Below are positions 7,551 through 15,945 of a stretch of DNA of 64,000 nt, one piece after another (positions within the stretch are counted from its first letter, which is position 1; each line of letters starts with the position of its first letter). The DNA lies in the NCBI RefSeq assembly GCF_003337575.1, contig NZ_QPJM01000001.1, positions 62,001-126,000 of the forward strand, in the 5' to 3' direction. The notes beneath the pieces are model-generated. The model did not search any database. It saw only the letters and a list, made by a program, of their open reading frames with translations, and was not told where the DNA came from. This stretch comes from Phyllobacterium bourgognense (lineage in GTDB: Bacteria; Pseudomonadota; Alphaproteobacteria; Rhizobiales; Rhizobiaceae). The position numbers were made by a program, and so were the translations under genes.

Positions 7551-8618
7551 CTAGTTGTTGTTCCAGCCTGATCCATTGCCATTCCGGTTATTGCGGCCTC
7601 CATCGTGATCGTGACGATCTTTACCGCGCCGATCATCATCATGTCTGTCGTGATGATGACGGTCTTTATCATGGTGCCTGTCGTGATGATGATGCTTGTC
7701 ATGCTTGTGCGGCCGATCCGGCTTGTCTGGTTTGTCCGGCTTGGATGGCACGTCAGGCGTCCTTGGCGTGGCCGGCGGTGAGGGCGAATCGGGGGCGGCG
7801 GCAGGCGGATTGGGGGCTGCGGCAGGCGGATCAGAGGCCCGAGGACTCTGAGGAGCAGGCGGATCAGGAGCTCGCGGACTTTGCGGGGCGGGGCCGGGAG
7901 CCCTGGCTGGAAGCGAGCCGTTATCCGTGGGCTCCGCTGCTGCCATCGAAAGACCGCACCCTGTGCCAGTTATTCCCAATCCTCCTGAGAGCTTCTGATT
8001 GCCCGACAGGAAGGGGAGTGCCTTCGTACTGCCCAACGTCTTGAATATATTCCGGTCAACGCGGCGGGTATCGGTAATTTGACCGTTGGGCTTGGCAACG
8101 ACGCAATCGCAGCGGCGCTTCAATTCCTTGCAGCCGCCCGCACCGCAAAATCGCGCTGAACCGTTCAAAAGGACGACTGCTGTCGTTCCGTCTGGGCCTA
8201 CATAGAAATCGAACGCGGTTCCACGCACACCGATCGTCCCAGCCGGGGTCAAGATATTATAGGCCGACGATTTTGAATTTCCGCTGACCCAGCGAAACGT
8301 TCCCTTGGCAGCTTTGATCGTCAACTTCTTGACGGAGTCCGCGTCATCATAGACGAACTTGTCGATCGTCACAGACGAACCCCAGCCCACCGCCAGCTTG
8401 GTACCATCGCGGAACAGGAATTGACCAAGGCCCGACCGAGAGGTCTTGATCCTTTCGTCCCGATGGACCGGCGTATCCACCGCTATGGGACCACCTCCGC
8501 CAGTTACTTCCGTTTTGATGAGGACGGCCTCGCCAATGGGCTCCGCGGCCATTGTCGGCAGCGGGCTTAAAAGTGTCATACCAAGCGCCGCTACGGCGGC
8601 AGCACGCGAGTACGGCAT
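7551..8618 (-). CDS. Exported FecR-domain protein with Pro-rich linker and His-rich tail
   Basis: A 355-residue secreted or periplasmic protein. I chose ATG 8618 because GGGGGT precedes it and a signal peptide follows at once (to about residue 25, ending PTMAA). A FecR-like beta domain spans about 40-165, with the core TPAGTIGVRGTAFDFYVGP, then a four-cysteine segment (ARFCGAGGCKELKRRCDC). After about residue 215 comes a low-complexity Pro/Ala region. The last 50 residues are dominated by His, Asp, Lys and Arg, then Gly/Asn. The tail could bind metal ions or polyanions. The gene converges with the CHASE2 cyclase gene, and a perfect 13-bp tandem repeat lies upstream. Confidence 0.88.
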   Translation of the reverse strand: MPYSRAAAVAALGMTLLSPLPTMAAEPIGEAVLIKTEVTGGGGPIAVDTPVHRDERIKTSRSGLGQFLFRDGTKLAVGWGSSVTIDKFVYDDADSVKKLTIKAAKGTFRWVSGNSKSSAYNILTPAGTIGVRGTAFDFYVGPDGTTAVVLLNGSARFCGAGGCKELKRRCDCVVAKPNGQITDTRRVDRNIFKTLGSTKALPFLSGNQKLSGGLGITGTGCGLSMAAAEPTDNGSLPARAPGPAPQSPRAPDPPAPQSPRASDPPAAAPNPPAAAPDSPSPPATPRTPDVPSKPDKPDKPDRPHKHDKHHHHDRHHDKDRHHHDRHDDDRRGKDRHDHDGGRNNRNGNGSGWNNN

Positions 8619-8714
8619 CGGACCCCCCATCAGAAGCCGGAGATAGTACATGCGATAGTGACAAGTGTCCCTTCATCCTTATTGGTTAGAGAGGTTTGGA
8701 GTAAAGGCTCGCCC

Positions 8715-8740
8715 TGATCTCGTATTTTGATCTCGTATTT
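8715..8740. repeat. Perfect 13-bp tandem direct repeat upstream of fecR-like gene
   Basis: TGATCTCGTATTT occurs twice with no gap (8715-8727 and 8728-8740). It lies about 100 bases upstream of the FecR-like start codon and 20 bases after the end of the neighbouring small membrane protein gene. It may be a regulator binding site or a simple duplication. Confidence 0.85.
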
Positions 8741-8760
8741 GAAGGGAGTCGGTGGAGGCC

Positions 8761-9147
8761 CTAGCCGTCGTTCCTTGCGCCGGAAGAATAGGTCAACCAG
8801 CCAAGCACCACCGCCACGAACAGCAAGGCCGGTACGTCGCCCATCATATGACCCATATGCGTACCGGGGCTGAAGGACTGGACCGCCATGATCAGTGCGT
8901 GCACGACACTCGACCAAATCGTGAACTCTATTAGCGACCGATGTACCACGGGGTCGCGCGATGCACGGATCAGAAATATTCCAAGCGTTGCGTATATGCC
9001 CACGATCATCATGAAATAGTGCGAAGCGGTGGGCGGGCCATCATGCCAAGCCCAACCCGAAGGCCAGATAATCGCAAGCGGATAGACCAGACAGAATGCA
9101 ACACCGAAGGCAATCAAAGCGATCCGTAAAAGTTTTAGCCGGGACAT
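8761..9147 (-). CDS. Small four-helix membrane protein (DUF6632-like)
   Basis: A 128-residue integral membrane protein starting [18 protein letters not shown], with four predicted membrane helices (about 8-28, 45-65, 75-95 and 105-122). The [11 protein letters not shown] segment before the last helix is the most distinctive part, and resembles the family named DUF6632. No catalytic residues are evident. The ATG at 9147 places the first membrane helix right after a short basic N-terminus; an upstream in-frame ATG would add eight residues. The function is unknown. Confidence 0.7.
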   Translation of the reverse strand: MSRLKLLRIALIAFGVAFCLVYPLAIIWPSGWAWHDGPPTASHYFMMIVGIYATLGIFLIRASRDPVVHRSLIEFTIWSSVVHALIMAVQSFSPGTHMGHMMGDVPALLFVAVVLGWLTYSSGARNDG

Positions 9148-9301
9148 AGCGCCACTTTCTTGAGGGACCAAACGGCATTGTTCGCCGGAGCATATTTAAA
9201 ACCAGCCAACCATAAAATGTGTTTTGCTCCAAAGCCAGCGGATAAGCGGCACGTCGTCTCGATTGGAAATCGGTATATATGGCTGAATTTAATGGGTATT
9301 T

Positions 9302-9378
9302 TGGCGCACCCGACAGGATTCGAACCTGTGACCTCTGCCTTCGGAGGGCAGCACTCTATCCAGCTGAGCTACGGGTGC
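9302..9378 (-). tRNA. tRNA-Arg (anticodon CCG), CCA encoded
   Basis: The minus strand folds as a complete tRNA. The acceptor stem GCACCCG pairs with CGGGTGC, followed by G73 and an encoded CCA. The D arm is GCTC/GAGT, the anticodon stem CTGCC/GGCAG encloses loop CTCCGAA, and the T arm is ACAGG-TTCGAAT-CCTGT. The anticodon CCG reads CGG (Arg). Confidence 0.96.
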
Positions 9379-9672
9379 TGATACAAGGCATCGGCCTTAC
9401 ATGCGCGAAGCGTTTCTAACCGATGCGAGCCAAGGCTTCAATGGCGAATTTTGGTTGTGCGCAAGGAAGCTGTGCGGTTTCGGAAGGGCGCAGGTCACAG
9501 CTTCCAATCCTGTCATGCGCCTGACGCGTGGGAAGTATAATGTCCCGAACCGATGCAGCCTTGGGCCAAAAGGCGAACTTTGCGTTGATTCCCACCTCGC
9601 ATGGCGTAATGATGTCTCACAGGTGCTTGGCTAGGCTATAAAGGCCTTATTGACAGAAAAGGGAAAATTCCC

Positions 9673-10173
9673 ATGGCGACCAAGACAGATTTCACCGCAG
9701 AGGAATGGAGCGAAGTGCTCGGCAGCGTCATGATGGCGGGGATGGCCGTTACGCTGGCTGATCCAAGCGGCCTCATCGGCATGACCCAAGAAGGGCTGGC
9801 CAGTGGCAGCGCGCTGGTCGCGGCCAAGACCGATCCGAATTCAAACACCTTGATCAAGTCGGTGGTATCCGACTTCGAGACTTCCGAGGGTCGCACAGCC
9901 GCGCGCGGACTGATCAAAAGCAAGCTTGCGGGCAAGCAGGCTGCCGAAATGAAAGGGGCTATCCTGGAAACGCTCAGCCAAGCCGTTGCGCTCGTTGGCG
10001 CGAAAGCTCCAGATGACGCTGCCGGATTCATGGCTTGGCTTTATAGCATCAGTGAACGCGTGGCGAATGCAGCCAGCGAAGGTGGTTTCCTGGGTTTTGG
10101 CGGCGTGCGGGTGAGCGACGCGGAAAAGGCCACTCTGGACGAGATTTCGAAGGCGCTCAATCTCACGGCTTGA
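9673..10173 (+). CDS. Hypothetical soluble helical protein, partner of DUF533 gene
   Basis: A 166-residue acidic-to-neutral protein with no signal peptide or strong membrane segment. It is Ala/Gly-rich and mostly helical (MATKTDFTAEEWSEVLGSVM, later KSKLAGKQAAEMKGAI). An AAAAGGGAAAA ribosome binding region precedes the ATG. The next gene, a DUF533/TerB-like protein, starts 35 bases downstream, so they are probably cotranscribed. The domain pattern (helical segment EEWSEVLGSVMMAGMAV near the N-terminus) suggests its own all-helical fold. I do not recognise a family with certainty. Confidence 0.75.
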   Translation: MATKTDFTAEEWSEVLGSVMMAGMAVTLADPSGLIGMTQEGLASGSALVAAKTDPNSNTLIKSVVSDFETSEGRTAARGLIKSKLAGKQAAEMKGAILETLSQAVALVGAKAPDDAAGFMAWLYSISERVANAASEGGFLGFGGVRVSDAEKATLDEISKALNLTA

Positions 10174-10208
10174 ACGGCCAGATCAACATCAACGGGAGGG
10201 ACGTTTCA

Positions 10209-11066
10209 ATGGCCAGCAGCCAATCAGTGCTAGAGCAGATGCTTCAAGCTGCCCTGCAGGGAGGTGGACTCCGCGCGGGCTCAGGAACAAATACGCCTAG
10301 CCAGCCGGCGCCCGGCGGGCCGGGCAATCTTAGCGATATTTTGGGAAGCCTGTTGGGCGGTAGCCCAGCAGCGGGTGCGGGCGGCGCAACCATGGGCCGA
10401 TCGGTTCCTGCTGGCAACGGTGGGCTTGGCGACATTCTGGGCAGTCTCCTGGGAGGTGCAGCGGTCGGCAACGGCGCGAGCACTGGCAGCGTTCCAACGA
10501 GATCACCCCAGCCGCAGGCCCAAATGCCACAAAAGGCAGGAACGAACGATCTCGTCCGCTATGGCGGCATGGCGGTGCTCGGCGTGCTCGCCTACCAGAC
10601 GTTCAAGCGATATCAGGCACAGCAGGCAGGAGAATCGGGGGTAAAGTCGCCAGATGCGGCTGCAGTGGTGCCGCCGGCCGACAATGGTTTTCATCCAGCG
10701 CAGGCGCCTGGTGGTGCCGATGCCCTCTCCGGTGTGTTCGTCAAGGCAATGGTGGCTGCGGCACAGGCCGATGGCGTCATCGACGAAGATGAACAGCGCA
10801 ACCTGGCCGGGCGCCTTGATCAGCTCGGTATCAGTTCCGCCGATCGCCGCGGCTTGGCCGAACAGCTGACGACGCCTGTGGATCTTCGCGAGATACTGAA
10901 CGCAGCAACTTCGCCGGAGGTAGCACTCCAGATTTACATGGCTTCAGTTCTGGCGATTGCGGCCGATACACCCGCTGAGAGAAATTATCTCGACGGGCTC
11001 GCGCGTGCTCTTAAGATCGATCCAAGGCTAAAAGTACAGGTCGAGCAAACTCTGGGGCGCGCCTGA
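10209..11066 (+). CDS. DUF533 / TerB-like membrane-anchored protein (YebE-like)
   Basis: A 285-residue protein. The ATG at 10209 has GGGAGG about ten bases upstream; the longer frame would need a TTG start overlapping the previous gene. The N-terminal 110 residues are Gly/Ala/Ser-rich and contain the unit DILGSLLGG twice. A single hydrophobic helix (YGGMAVLGVLAYQTF) follows at about residue 125. The C-terminal 115 residues match the DUF533/TerB-like helical domain, with KAMVAAAQADGVIDEDEQRN as the acidic signature. E. coli YebE has the same domain layout and is envelope-stress induced; the biochemical role is unknown. Confidence 0.85.
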   Translation: MASSQSVLEQMLQAALQGGGLRAGSGTNTPSQPAPGGPGNLSDILGSLLGGSPAAGAGGATMGRSVPAGNGGLGDILGSLLGGAAVGNGASTGSVPTRSPQPQAQMPQKAGTNDLVRYGGMAVLGVLAYQTFKRYQAQQAGESGVKSPDAAAVVPPADNGFHPAQAPGGADALSGVFVKAMVAAAQADGVIDEDEQRNLAGRLDQLGISSADRRGLAEQLTTPVDLREILNAATSPEVALQIYMASVLAIAADTPAERNYLDGLARALKIDPRLKVQVEQTLGRA

Positions 11067-11212
11067 GCGTCCCGTTGGAGCTGCGGTCTATAGGCCGCAC
11101 GTGATTTATCAGGAACGGCGCGCGCTCTCTGCATCGCGCCAGTTCGACATAGTTCGGCCATTTGGCATCGCGCTCCGTTTGCATGAAGATAGCTCCAAAA
11201 GGATCGAGCTAT

Positions 11213-12103
11213 ATGAATCTGCGCTTCGTCGAAACATTCCTCTGGATCGTCCGCCTCGGCAGTTTCAGTGCCGCTGCGGAGAAATTGAATACAACTCAGG
11301 CTTCGATCTCCAACCGCATTGCCACACTGGAGCGCGAACTTGGCGTTCAGCTGTTTGATCGCGACATGCGCACTGTAAAATTGACGCCTGTTGGTCAGCA
11401 GGCGGTGTCCAAAGCTGAAGAAATTGTGAAAGCTGTTGGAGAATTTCGTGAGGCGATAGCCGATCCCACCAGCCTGAAAGGTTCAGTCAGCATCGGCACG
11501 ATCGACTCAATCGTCCACTCGTTTCTGCCACGCCTCGTAGAGCGCGTCCAAGAGCGCTATCCGGGGATTGCCATCGATCTCAACGTCGACACCAGCCTCA
11601 ATATGGCGCGGGAAATCATTGAACGAAAAATTGACCTGGCGTTGATCATGGGACCGGCGCTTGATCATGGATTGGTCAATATCGATCTTGGAACCTATCG
11701 TTGCGTCTGGGTCGCGAGCCCCAAATACGGCTTGGCAGGCAAGAAACTCACACTCGCCGATCTTGCGAGCTACCCCCTGCTGGCCTTCTCAAAAGGCAGT
11801 GTTCCCCATCATGGGCTGTTGCAGCAGTTTCGTGAAGCCGGGCTTGAAGCGCCGGCGATATCGAACTCCAACTCGCTTGCCACCATCATGCGCCTTGCCA
11901 AAGATGGCCTTGGCGTTGCGCCTTTGCCGCGCGTCATTCTTGCCGAATATGTCGATGCAGGTGCACTGGAGATTCTTGACGTTTCACCAGCGTTTCATCC
12001 GCTGACATTTCATGCGGTCTATGCCGATCACCCGGACAGTCTCCTTCCGTCGATCATTGCCCAGATGGCAGCTGAAGCCTCGCTCTGTATGGCGGACGCC
12101 TGA
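11213..12103 (+). CDS. LysR-family transcriptional regulator of the nitrilase/ABC unit
   Basis: A 296-residue LTTR. The HTH region is FVETFLWIVRLGSFSAAAEK, then TTQASISNRIATLERELG; the effector domain (about 90-290) begins GSVSIGTIDSIVHSFLP. The ATG at 11213 aligns the family N-terminus (MNLRFVETF); the reading frame continues upstream but adds non-family residues. It is on the same strand as the nitrilase gene, 133 bases away, and is the natural candidate to regulate the nitrilase-RraA-ABC transporter genes. The effector is presumably the transported substrate or its hydrolysis product. Confidence 0.9.
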   Translation: MNLRFVETFLWIVRLGSFSAAAEKLNTTQASISNRIATLERELGVQLFDRDMRTVKLTPVGQQAVSKAEEIVKAVGEFREAIADPTSLKGSVSIGTIDSIVHSFLPRLVERVQERYPGIAIDLNVDTSLNMAREIIERKIDLALIMGPALDHGLVNIDLGTYRCVWVASPKYGLAGKKLTLADLASYPLLAFSKGSVPHHGLLQQFREAGLEAPAISNSNSLATIMRLAKDGLGVAPLPRVILAEYVDAGALEILDVSPAFHPLTFHAVYADHPDSLLPSIIAQMAAEASLCMADA

Positions 12104-12236
12104 GCGCATGCTCGCGGGACACAAACAGCCCATCACGAATGCATAAGAAAATTCTATAGGACCGCTCAAGTATTTCGAGTTTGTCTCACCACGATATTTT
12201 GCGCACGATCCCTTCATCGAAAATGGAGGTACGAGC

Positions 12237-13040
12237 GTGAAAGTCAGTCTGGTGCAAATGAACTCGCAAGACAGCAAGGCCGCAAATCTGGAAATCGCGG
12301 CACGTTTGGTCAACGAAGCCGTTGAGAATGATGCCCCTGATCTCATCGTGTTGCCCGAATACTATGCATTCCTTGGCGAGGGCCGGGACAATATCTACGC
12401 CAATGGCGAGACGTTTCCGGATGGCGACGGCTATCGGCTGATGTCGGGACTGGCCGCGAAACACAGTGTTACGATTCATGCCGGGAGCATCGTCGAACAG
12501 GATGGCAACAAATATTACAACACGACGATTGTGTTTGGTCCTGACGGCAAGGAACTGGCGAAATACCGCAAGATTCACCTGTTCGATGTGGATACGCCAG
12601 GCGGCACGGTCTACCGCGAGTCAGATACGATTAGCCGCGGCGAGGACATTGTGACCTACCAAGTCGGCGACACGAAAGTCGGCTGTGCCATCTGCTATGA
12701 CGTGCGCTTTCCCGAATTGTTCCGCAAATTGCGTGATGAGGGTGCCGAAGTCATCGTTCTTCCTGCAGCCTTCACGCTGATGACCGGCAAGGACCATTGG
12801 GAAGTGCTTGCCCGTGCCCGCGCCATCGAAACGCAGACCTATTTCCTTGCTGTTGGGCAGACGCTTTCCCACGCCGAGGGACGCAAATGGTGCTGGGGTC
12901 ATTCCATGGTCATCGACCCATGGGGCCACGTCGTGGCGCAATGCTCGGATGGTGTCGGAACCACCAGTTCAAAACTGGATCTCGGCTATGTCACAAAAGT
13001 GCGCGGCGATGTCCCAGTTGCACGCCACCACGCACTTTGA
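12237..13040 (+). CDS. Carbon-nitrogen hydrolase (nitrilase superfamily amidase)
   Basis: A 267-residue cytoplasmic amidase of the Nit/omega-amidase-like branch. The catalytic triad is present: Glu in IVLPEYYAF, Lys in KYRKIHLFDVD, and Cys in VGCAICYDVRFPE. Translation starts at GTG 12237, eight bases after a good GGAGGT site. The protein lacks extra domains, as expected for a stand-alone enzyme hydrolysing small amides or N-carbamoyl compounds. It is followed after 11 bases by an RraA-like gene and then by an importer, so it probably hydrolyses the imported compound. Confidence 0.9.
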   Translation: MKVSLVQMNSQDSKAANLEIAARLVNEAVENDAPDLIVLPEYYAFLGEGRDNIYANGETFPDGDGYRLMSGLAAKHSVTIHAGSIVEQDGNKYYNTTIVFGPDGKELAKYRKIHLFDVDTPGGTVYRESDTISRGEDIVTYQVGDTKVGCAICYDVRFPELFRKLRDEGAEVIVLPAAFTLMTGKDHWEVLARARAIETQTYFLAVGQTLSHAEGRKWCWGHSMVIDPWGHVVAQCSDGVGTTSSKLDLGYVTKVRGDVPVARHHAL

Positions 13041-13051
13041 GAGGTCAGACC

Positions 13052-13723
13052 ATGTTTGAAGTCAATGAAATGCCACGTCAGATCGATGCCGATTTGATCA
13101 AGCTCATGGAACGGGTCGAAACAGCCACGATTGGACACTTCCTGCATTCGGGGTTCGTCGATCGGGAAATTCGTGCTGTCCTGCCGGAAAAACGTGTAGC
13201 CGGAACGGCCGTCACCATCCGGATTCCGCACGCGGATTCGACTATCCTGCATTACTTGACCAAGATTGTCCGTCCTGGCGATTTCGTCGCAATAGAACGG
13301 TGCGGTGATAATCGCCATGCCTGCTGGGGCGGCGTTGTGACACATGCAATGAAACTGGCGGGCGTTGTCGGCGCGGTCATCGATGGTCCCGCGACGGATT
13401 TCTCCGAGATACGCAAGGTGGAAATGCCCATGTGGTGCCGAGGGCCGTCACCGATAACGACCAAAATTCTGGGCCTGGAAGGGGCGATTAACGTCCCGGT
13501 TACGGTCGGTGGTCAAGTTATCAAGCCAGGCGATGCTATCATCGCCGATGAAAGTGGTGTCGTAGTCCTAGCACCATCCCACGCACGGGCTGCCGCGGAG
13601 AAAGCGCTCGGCATGCAGGAAAACGAAATCTTATTGCTCGAACGCTTGCGTAAAGGCGAATTTCTTCCCGACATTTCGGGAGCTACGAAAATCGTGGAGG
13701 GCCAGAAGCGCCAGGTCGCCTGA
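13052..13723 (+). CDS. RraA-like family protein (aldolase/decarboxylase type)
   Basis: A 223-residue protein of the RraA-like fold (RraA/HMG aldolase superfamily). The active-site signature is visible as GAVIDGPATDFSEIRKVEMPMW, where the family normally has G..DG..RD. An Ala-Thr-Asp replaces the usual Arg-Asp, so the HMG/CHA aldolase Arg appears altered. Family members act as 4-hydroxy-4-methyl-2-oxoglutarate aldolases, oxaloacetate decarboxylases or hydrolases in small-acid catabolism; RNase E inhibition is limited to a few. The start is ATG 13052, after GAGGT. It is in the nitrilase-ABC operon, suggesting a step after hydrolysis. Confidence 0.8.
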   Translation: MFEVNEMPRQIDADLIKLMERVETATIGHFLHSGFVDREIRAVLPEKRVAGTAVTIRIPHADSTILHYLTKIVRPGDFVAIERCGDNRHACWGGVVTHAMKLAGVVGAVIDGPATDFSEIRKVEMPMWCRGPSPITTKILGLEGAINVPVTVGGQVIKPGDAIIADESGVVVLAPSHARAAAEKALGMQENEILLLERLRKGEFLPDISGATKIVEGQKRQVA

Positions 13724-13758
13724 TCCATAACAGTCAACTCATAAAAACAGGGAACGAG

Positions 13759-14799
13759 ATGATGTTTGCAAGACTTTCAATTGCTGTTTCAGCACTCACA
13801 ATCGCTGCGATCAGTGGCGCTTCGGCGGAGACTGTAACGCTGACGGCTTATAGCGGTATCTTTCAAGAACACTATACGAAGGCCGTCATCGAGCCGTTTA
13901 TGAAAAAGTATCCCGATATCACCGTGCAGTTCTATGGCATGCCGAACTCGGCGCAGATGCTCGGGACCCTGCGTGCGCAGAAGAGCAGTCCGCAGATAGA
14001 TGTGGCGATCCTTGATGTGAGTGTAGCGAAGGCGGGCACGGATGAGGGGCTGTTCGACAAGGTCGATGAACGTGTTTCTGCAAACGTCAAGGATCTTTAC
14101 CCGAACGCTCGCGCCGAAGGTGTTGCAGGCGTCGGCGTTACCTTCGATAATCTGGTGATCATCTATAACACTGACCAGGTGAAGACAGCGCCGACCTCCT
14201 GGGACGCCCTTTGGGACAAGCAGTATGAAGGGAAGGTGATCATACAAGCCGCCCCGGATATTCAGGGAACAACGTTTACGATCATTTCGAACAAGCTTGC
14301 CGGCGGCGAAGACTACAAGACCGACGTTTCGGCAGGCATTGCCAAGATTGGCGAACTGGCACCGGGCGTCCAGACCTGGGATCCCAAGCCGGATGTTTAC
14401 GCTCCAATCGCCAATGGACAGGCCGCCTTGGGGATCGGCTGGAATGCGCGTGCTCAGATCTATTCCGGAACCTCTGGTGGAAAACTGGGCGTTGCCTTGC
14501 CTAAAGAGGGAAGCGGCTTCCAGATCAATACGATCAATCTCGTCAAGAACGCCCCGGCGGGCGAAGCTGCGAAGAAATTCATCGATTACGCGCTCAGCCC
14601 TGAAGCCCAGGCAGCTTTCACGAGCGAAATGTTCTACGCTCCCACAAATTCCAAGACTGTCATCGCACCCGATGCTTTGAAGCGTACGGCCGCGGACGAT
14701 ATGGACAAGATGATCGATATCGATTGGCTGGCAGTGGCCAAGGTTCGTGATGGCATCACCGAGCAATGGCGTCGTCGCATCATTCCGCTCAGCCGCTAA
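13759..14799 (+). CDS. ABC transporter periplasmic substrate-binding protein (spermidine/putrescine-like)
   Basis: A 346-residue secreted binding protein with a signal peptide (about 1-24, ending SGASA|E). The mature start VTLTAYSGIFQEHYTKAVIEPF is of the family 1/PotD-like kind. Further family traits are GVGVTFDNLVIIYNTDQVK and APTSWDALWDK. This class binds polyamines, iron complexes or small carboxylates. A GGGAA site precedes two alternative ATGs (13759 and 13762). It heads the transporter genes and lies 35 bases after the RraA-like gene. Confidence 0.9.
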   Translation: MMFARLSIAVSALTIAAISGASAETVTLTAYSGIFQEHYTKAVIEPFMKKYPDITVQFYGMPNSAQMLGTLRAQKSSPQIDVAILDVSVAKAGTDEGLFDKVDERVSANVKDLYPNARAEGVAGVGVTFDNLVIIYNTDQVKTAPTSWDALWDKQYEGKVIIQAAPDIQGTTFTIISNKLAGGEDYKTDVSAGIAKIGELAPGVQTWDPKPDVYAPIANGQAALGIGWNARAQIYSGTSGGKLGVALPKEGSGFQINTINLVKNAPAGEAAKKFIDYALSPEAQAAFTSEMFYAPTNSKTVIAPDALKRTAADDMDKMIDIDWLAVAKVRDGITEQWRRRIIPLSR

Positions 14800-14829
14800 A
14801 GTTCAAGCCGCGAAAATTTGGAGGCTACC

Positions 14830-15945
14830 ATGATGCATCAGACCATCAAACGCGATGGCGTTGAAACGATTGGCGATCCGTATCTCAGCCTGGAAGGTAT
14901 CAACAAGAAGTATGGCCTTGTCGAAGTTATCTCAAATCTGAATCTCGAGGTCCGCAAAGGGGAGCTGATCGCTCTGCTCGGCCCTTCTGGATGCGGCAAA
15001 ACCACCACTCTCCGTATGATTGCCGGGTTGATTTCTCCGTCTGCTGGAAAGATCACTGTCGAGGGACGCGACGTTACCCAAATTGCACCTCATGGCAGGG
15101 ACATGGGGCTGGTCTTTCAAAGTTATGCGCTGTTTCCGCATATGACCGTAGCGAAGAATGTCGCGTTCGGTCTGGAAATGCGCGGCCTGTCGCGTGCCGA
15201 TATTGCCAGCAAGGTGGCCAAGGCGCTCGCCATGGTCCAGCTCGGCCATCTTGCCGAGCGAAAACCACGGGAACTTTCCGGCGGCCAGCAGCAACGCGTT
15301 GCCTTGGCTCGCGCTCTCGTCATTGAACCGTCGATACTTCTGCTCGATGAGCCGCTCTCGAATCTCGACGCGAAACTGCGCGATGAAATGCGGACGCAAA
15401 TACGGGACATACAGCAGCAGCTGGGCATTACGACAGTTTTTGTGACGCATGATCAGGTCGAAGCCTTGAGTATGTGTGATCGCATCGTGGTCATGAAAGG
15501 CGGGCTGATTGAACAAGTTGGCACGCCGCACGAGATCTACGAGCGGCCGGCAACGCCCTTCGTAGCTTCCTTTGTCGGTCGCACGAACCGCGTCAAGGGC
15601 AGGCGTATGGCAGACGGTTTTATACGAATTGGTTCATCGACTATCAGGTCGACCAAACCGGCCGGGCAGGACGACGTTGTGGTGATGGTGCGCCCGCACC
15701 GAATTCATATCGATTGGAACGCAGCGTCCACGGAGCAACCAGGTGAAACGGCGAACCAAACGGCCGCTGTGCTCTCGCGGATTACCTTTGTCGGCGACGT
15801 CATCCAGTATCATTTTGATGTCGACGGTTCCGAATTCATCGTTGAAGAGTCGACCAAAAAGTCTCAAGCCAGCCATCGCCAGAGGGACAAAGCCGTCCTC
15901 TCCTGGAGCGTCGAGGACACGCTCGTCTTCGGAGCGGATCAATGA
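14830..15945 (+). CDS. ABC transporter ATP-binding protein (PotA-like, with TOBE domain)
   Basis: A 371-residue ATPase. The Walker A GPSGCGKTTTLR, signature LSGGQQQRVALARAL, Walker B ILLLDEPLSNLDAKLR and switch His in VFVTHDQVEAL are intact. The C-terminal part from about residue 250 is a TOBE/OB regulatory domain. The layout fits importers of spermidine/putrescine, Fe3+ or other small solutes. The ATG at 14830 follows GGAGG by five bases; ATG 14833 is also possible. It overlaps the next permease gene by four bases (ATGA), so translation is coupled. Confidence 0.93.
   Translation: MMHQTIKRDGVETIGDPYLSLEGINKKYGLVEVISNLNLEVRKGELIALLGPSGCGKTTTLRMIAGLISPSAGKITVEGRDVTQIAPHGRDMGLVFQSYALFPHMTVAKNVAFGLEMRGLSRADIASKVAKALAMVQLGHLAERKPRELSGGQQQRVALARALVIEPSILLLDEPLSNLDAKLRDEMRTQIRDIQQQLGITTVFVTHDQVEALSMCDRIVVMKGGLIEQVGTPHEIYERPATPFVASFVGRTNRVKGRRMADGFIRIGSSTIRSTKPAGQDDVVVMVRPHRIHIDWNAASTEQPGETANQTAAVLSRITFVGDVIQYHFDVDGSEFIVEESTKKSQASHRQRDKAVLSWSVEDTLVFGADQ

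Noticed and set aside
9401-9634. 77-codon plus frame after tRNA-Arg
   Set aside because: No ribosome binding site or protein-like pattern; treated as intergenic.
13789-14766. Minus-strand frame of 325 codons over the binding protein gene
   Set aside because: It is a shadow of the ABC binding protein gene, which has a signal peptide and family motifs.
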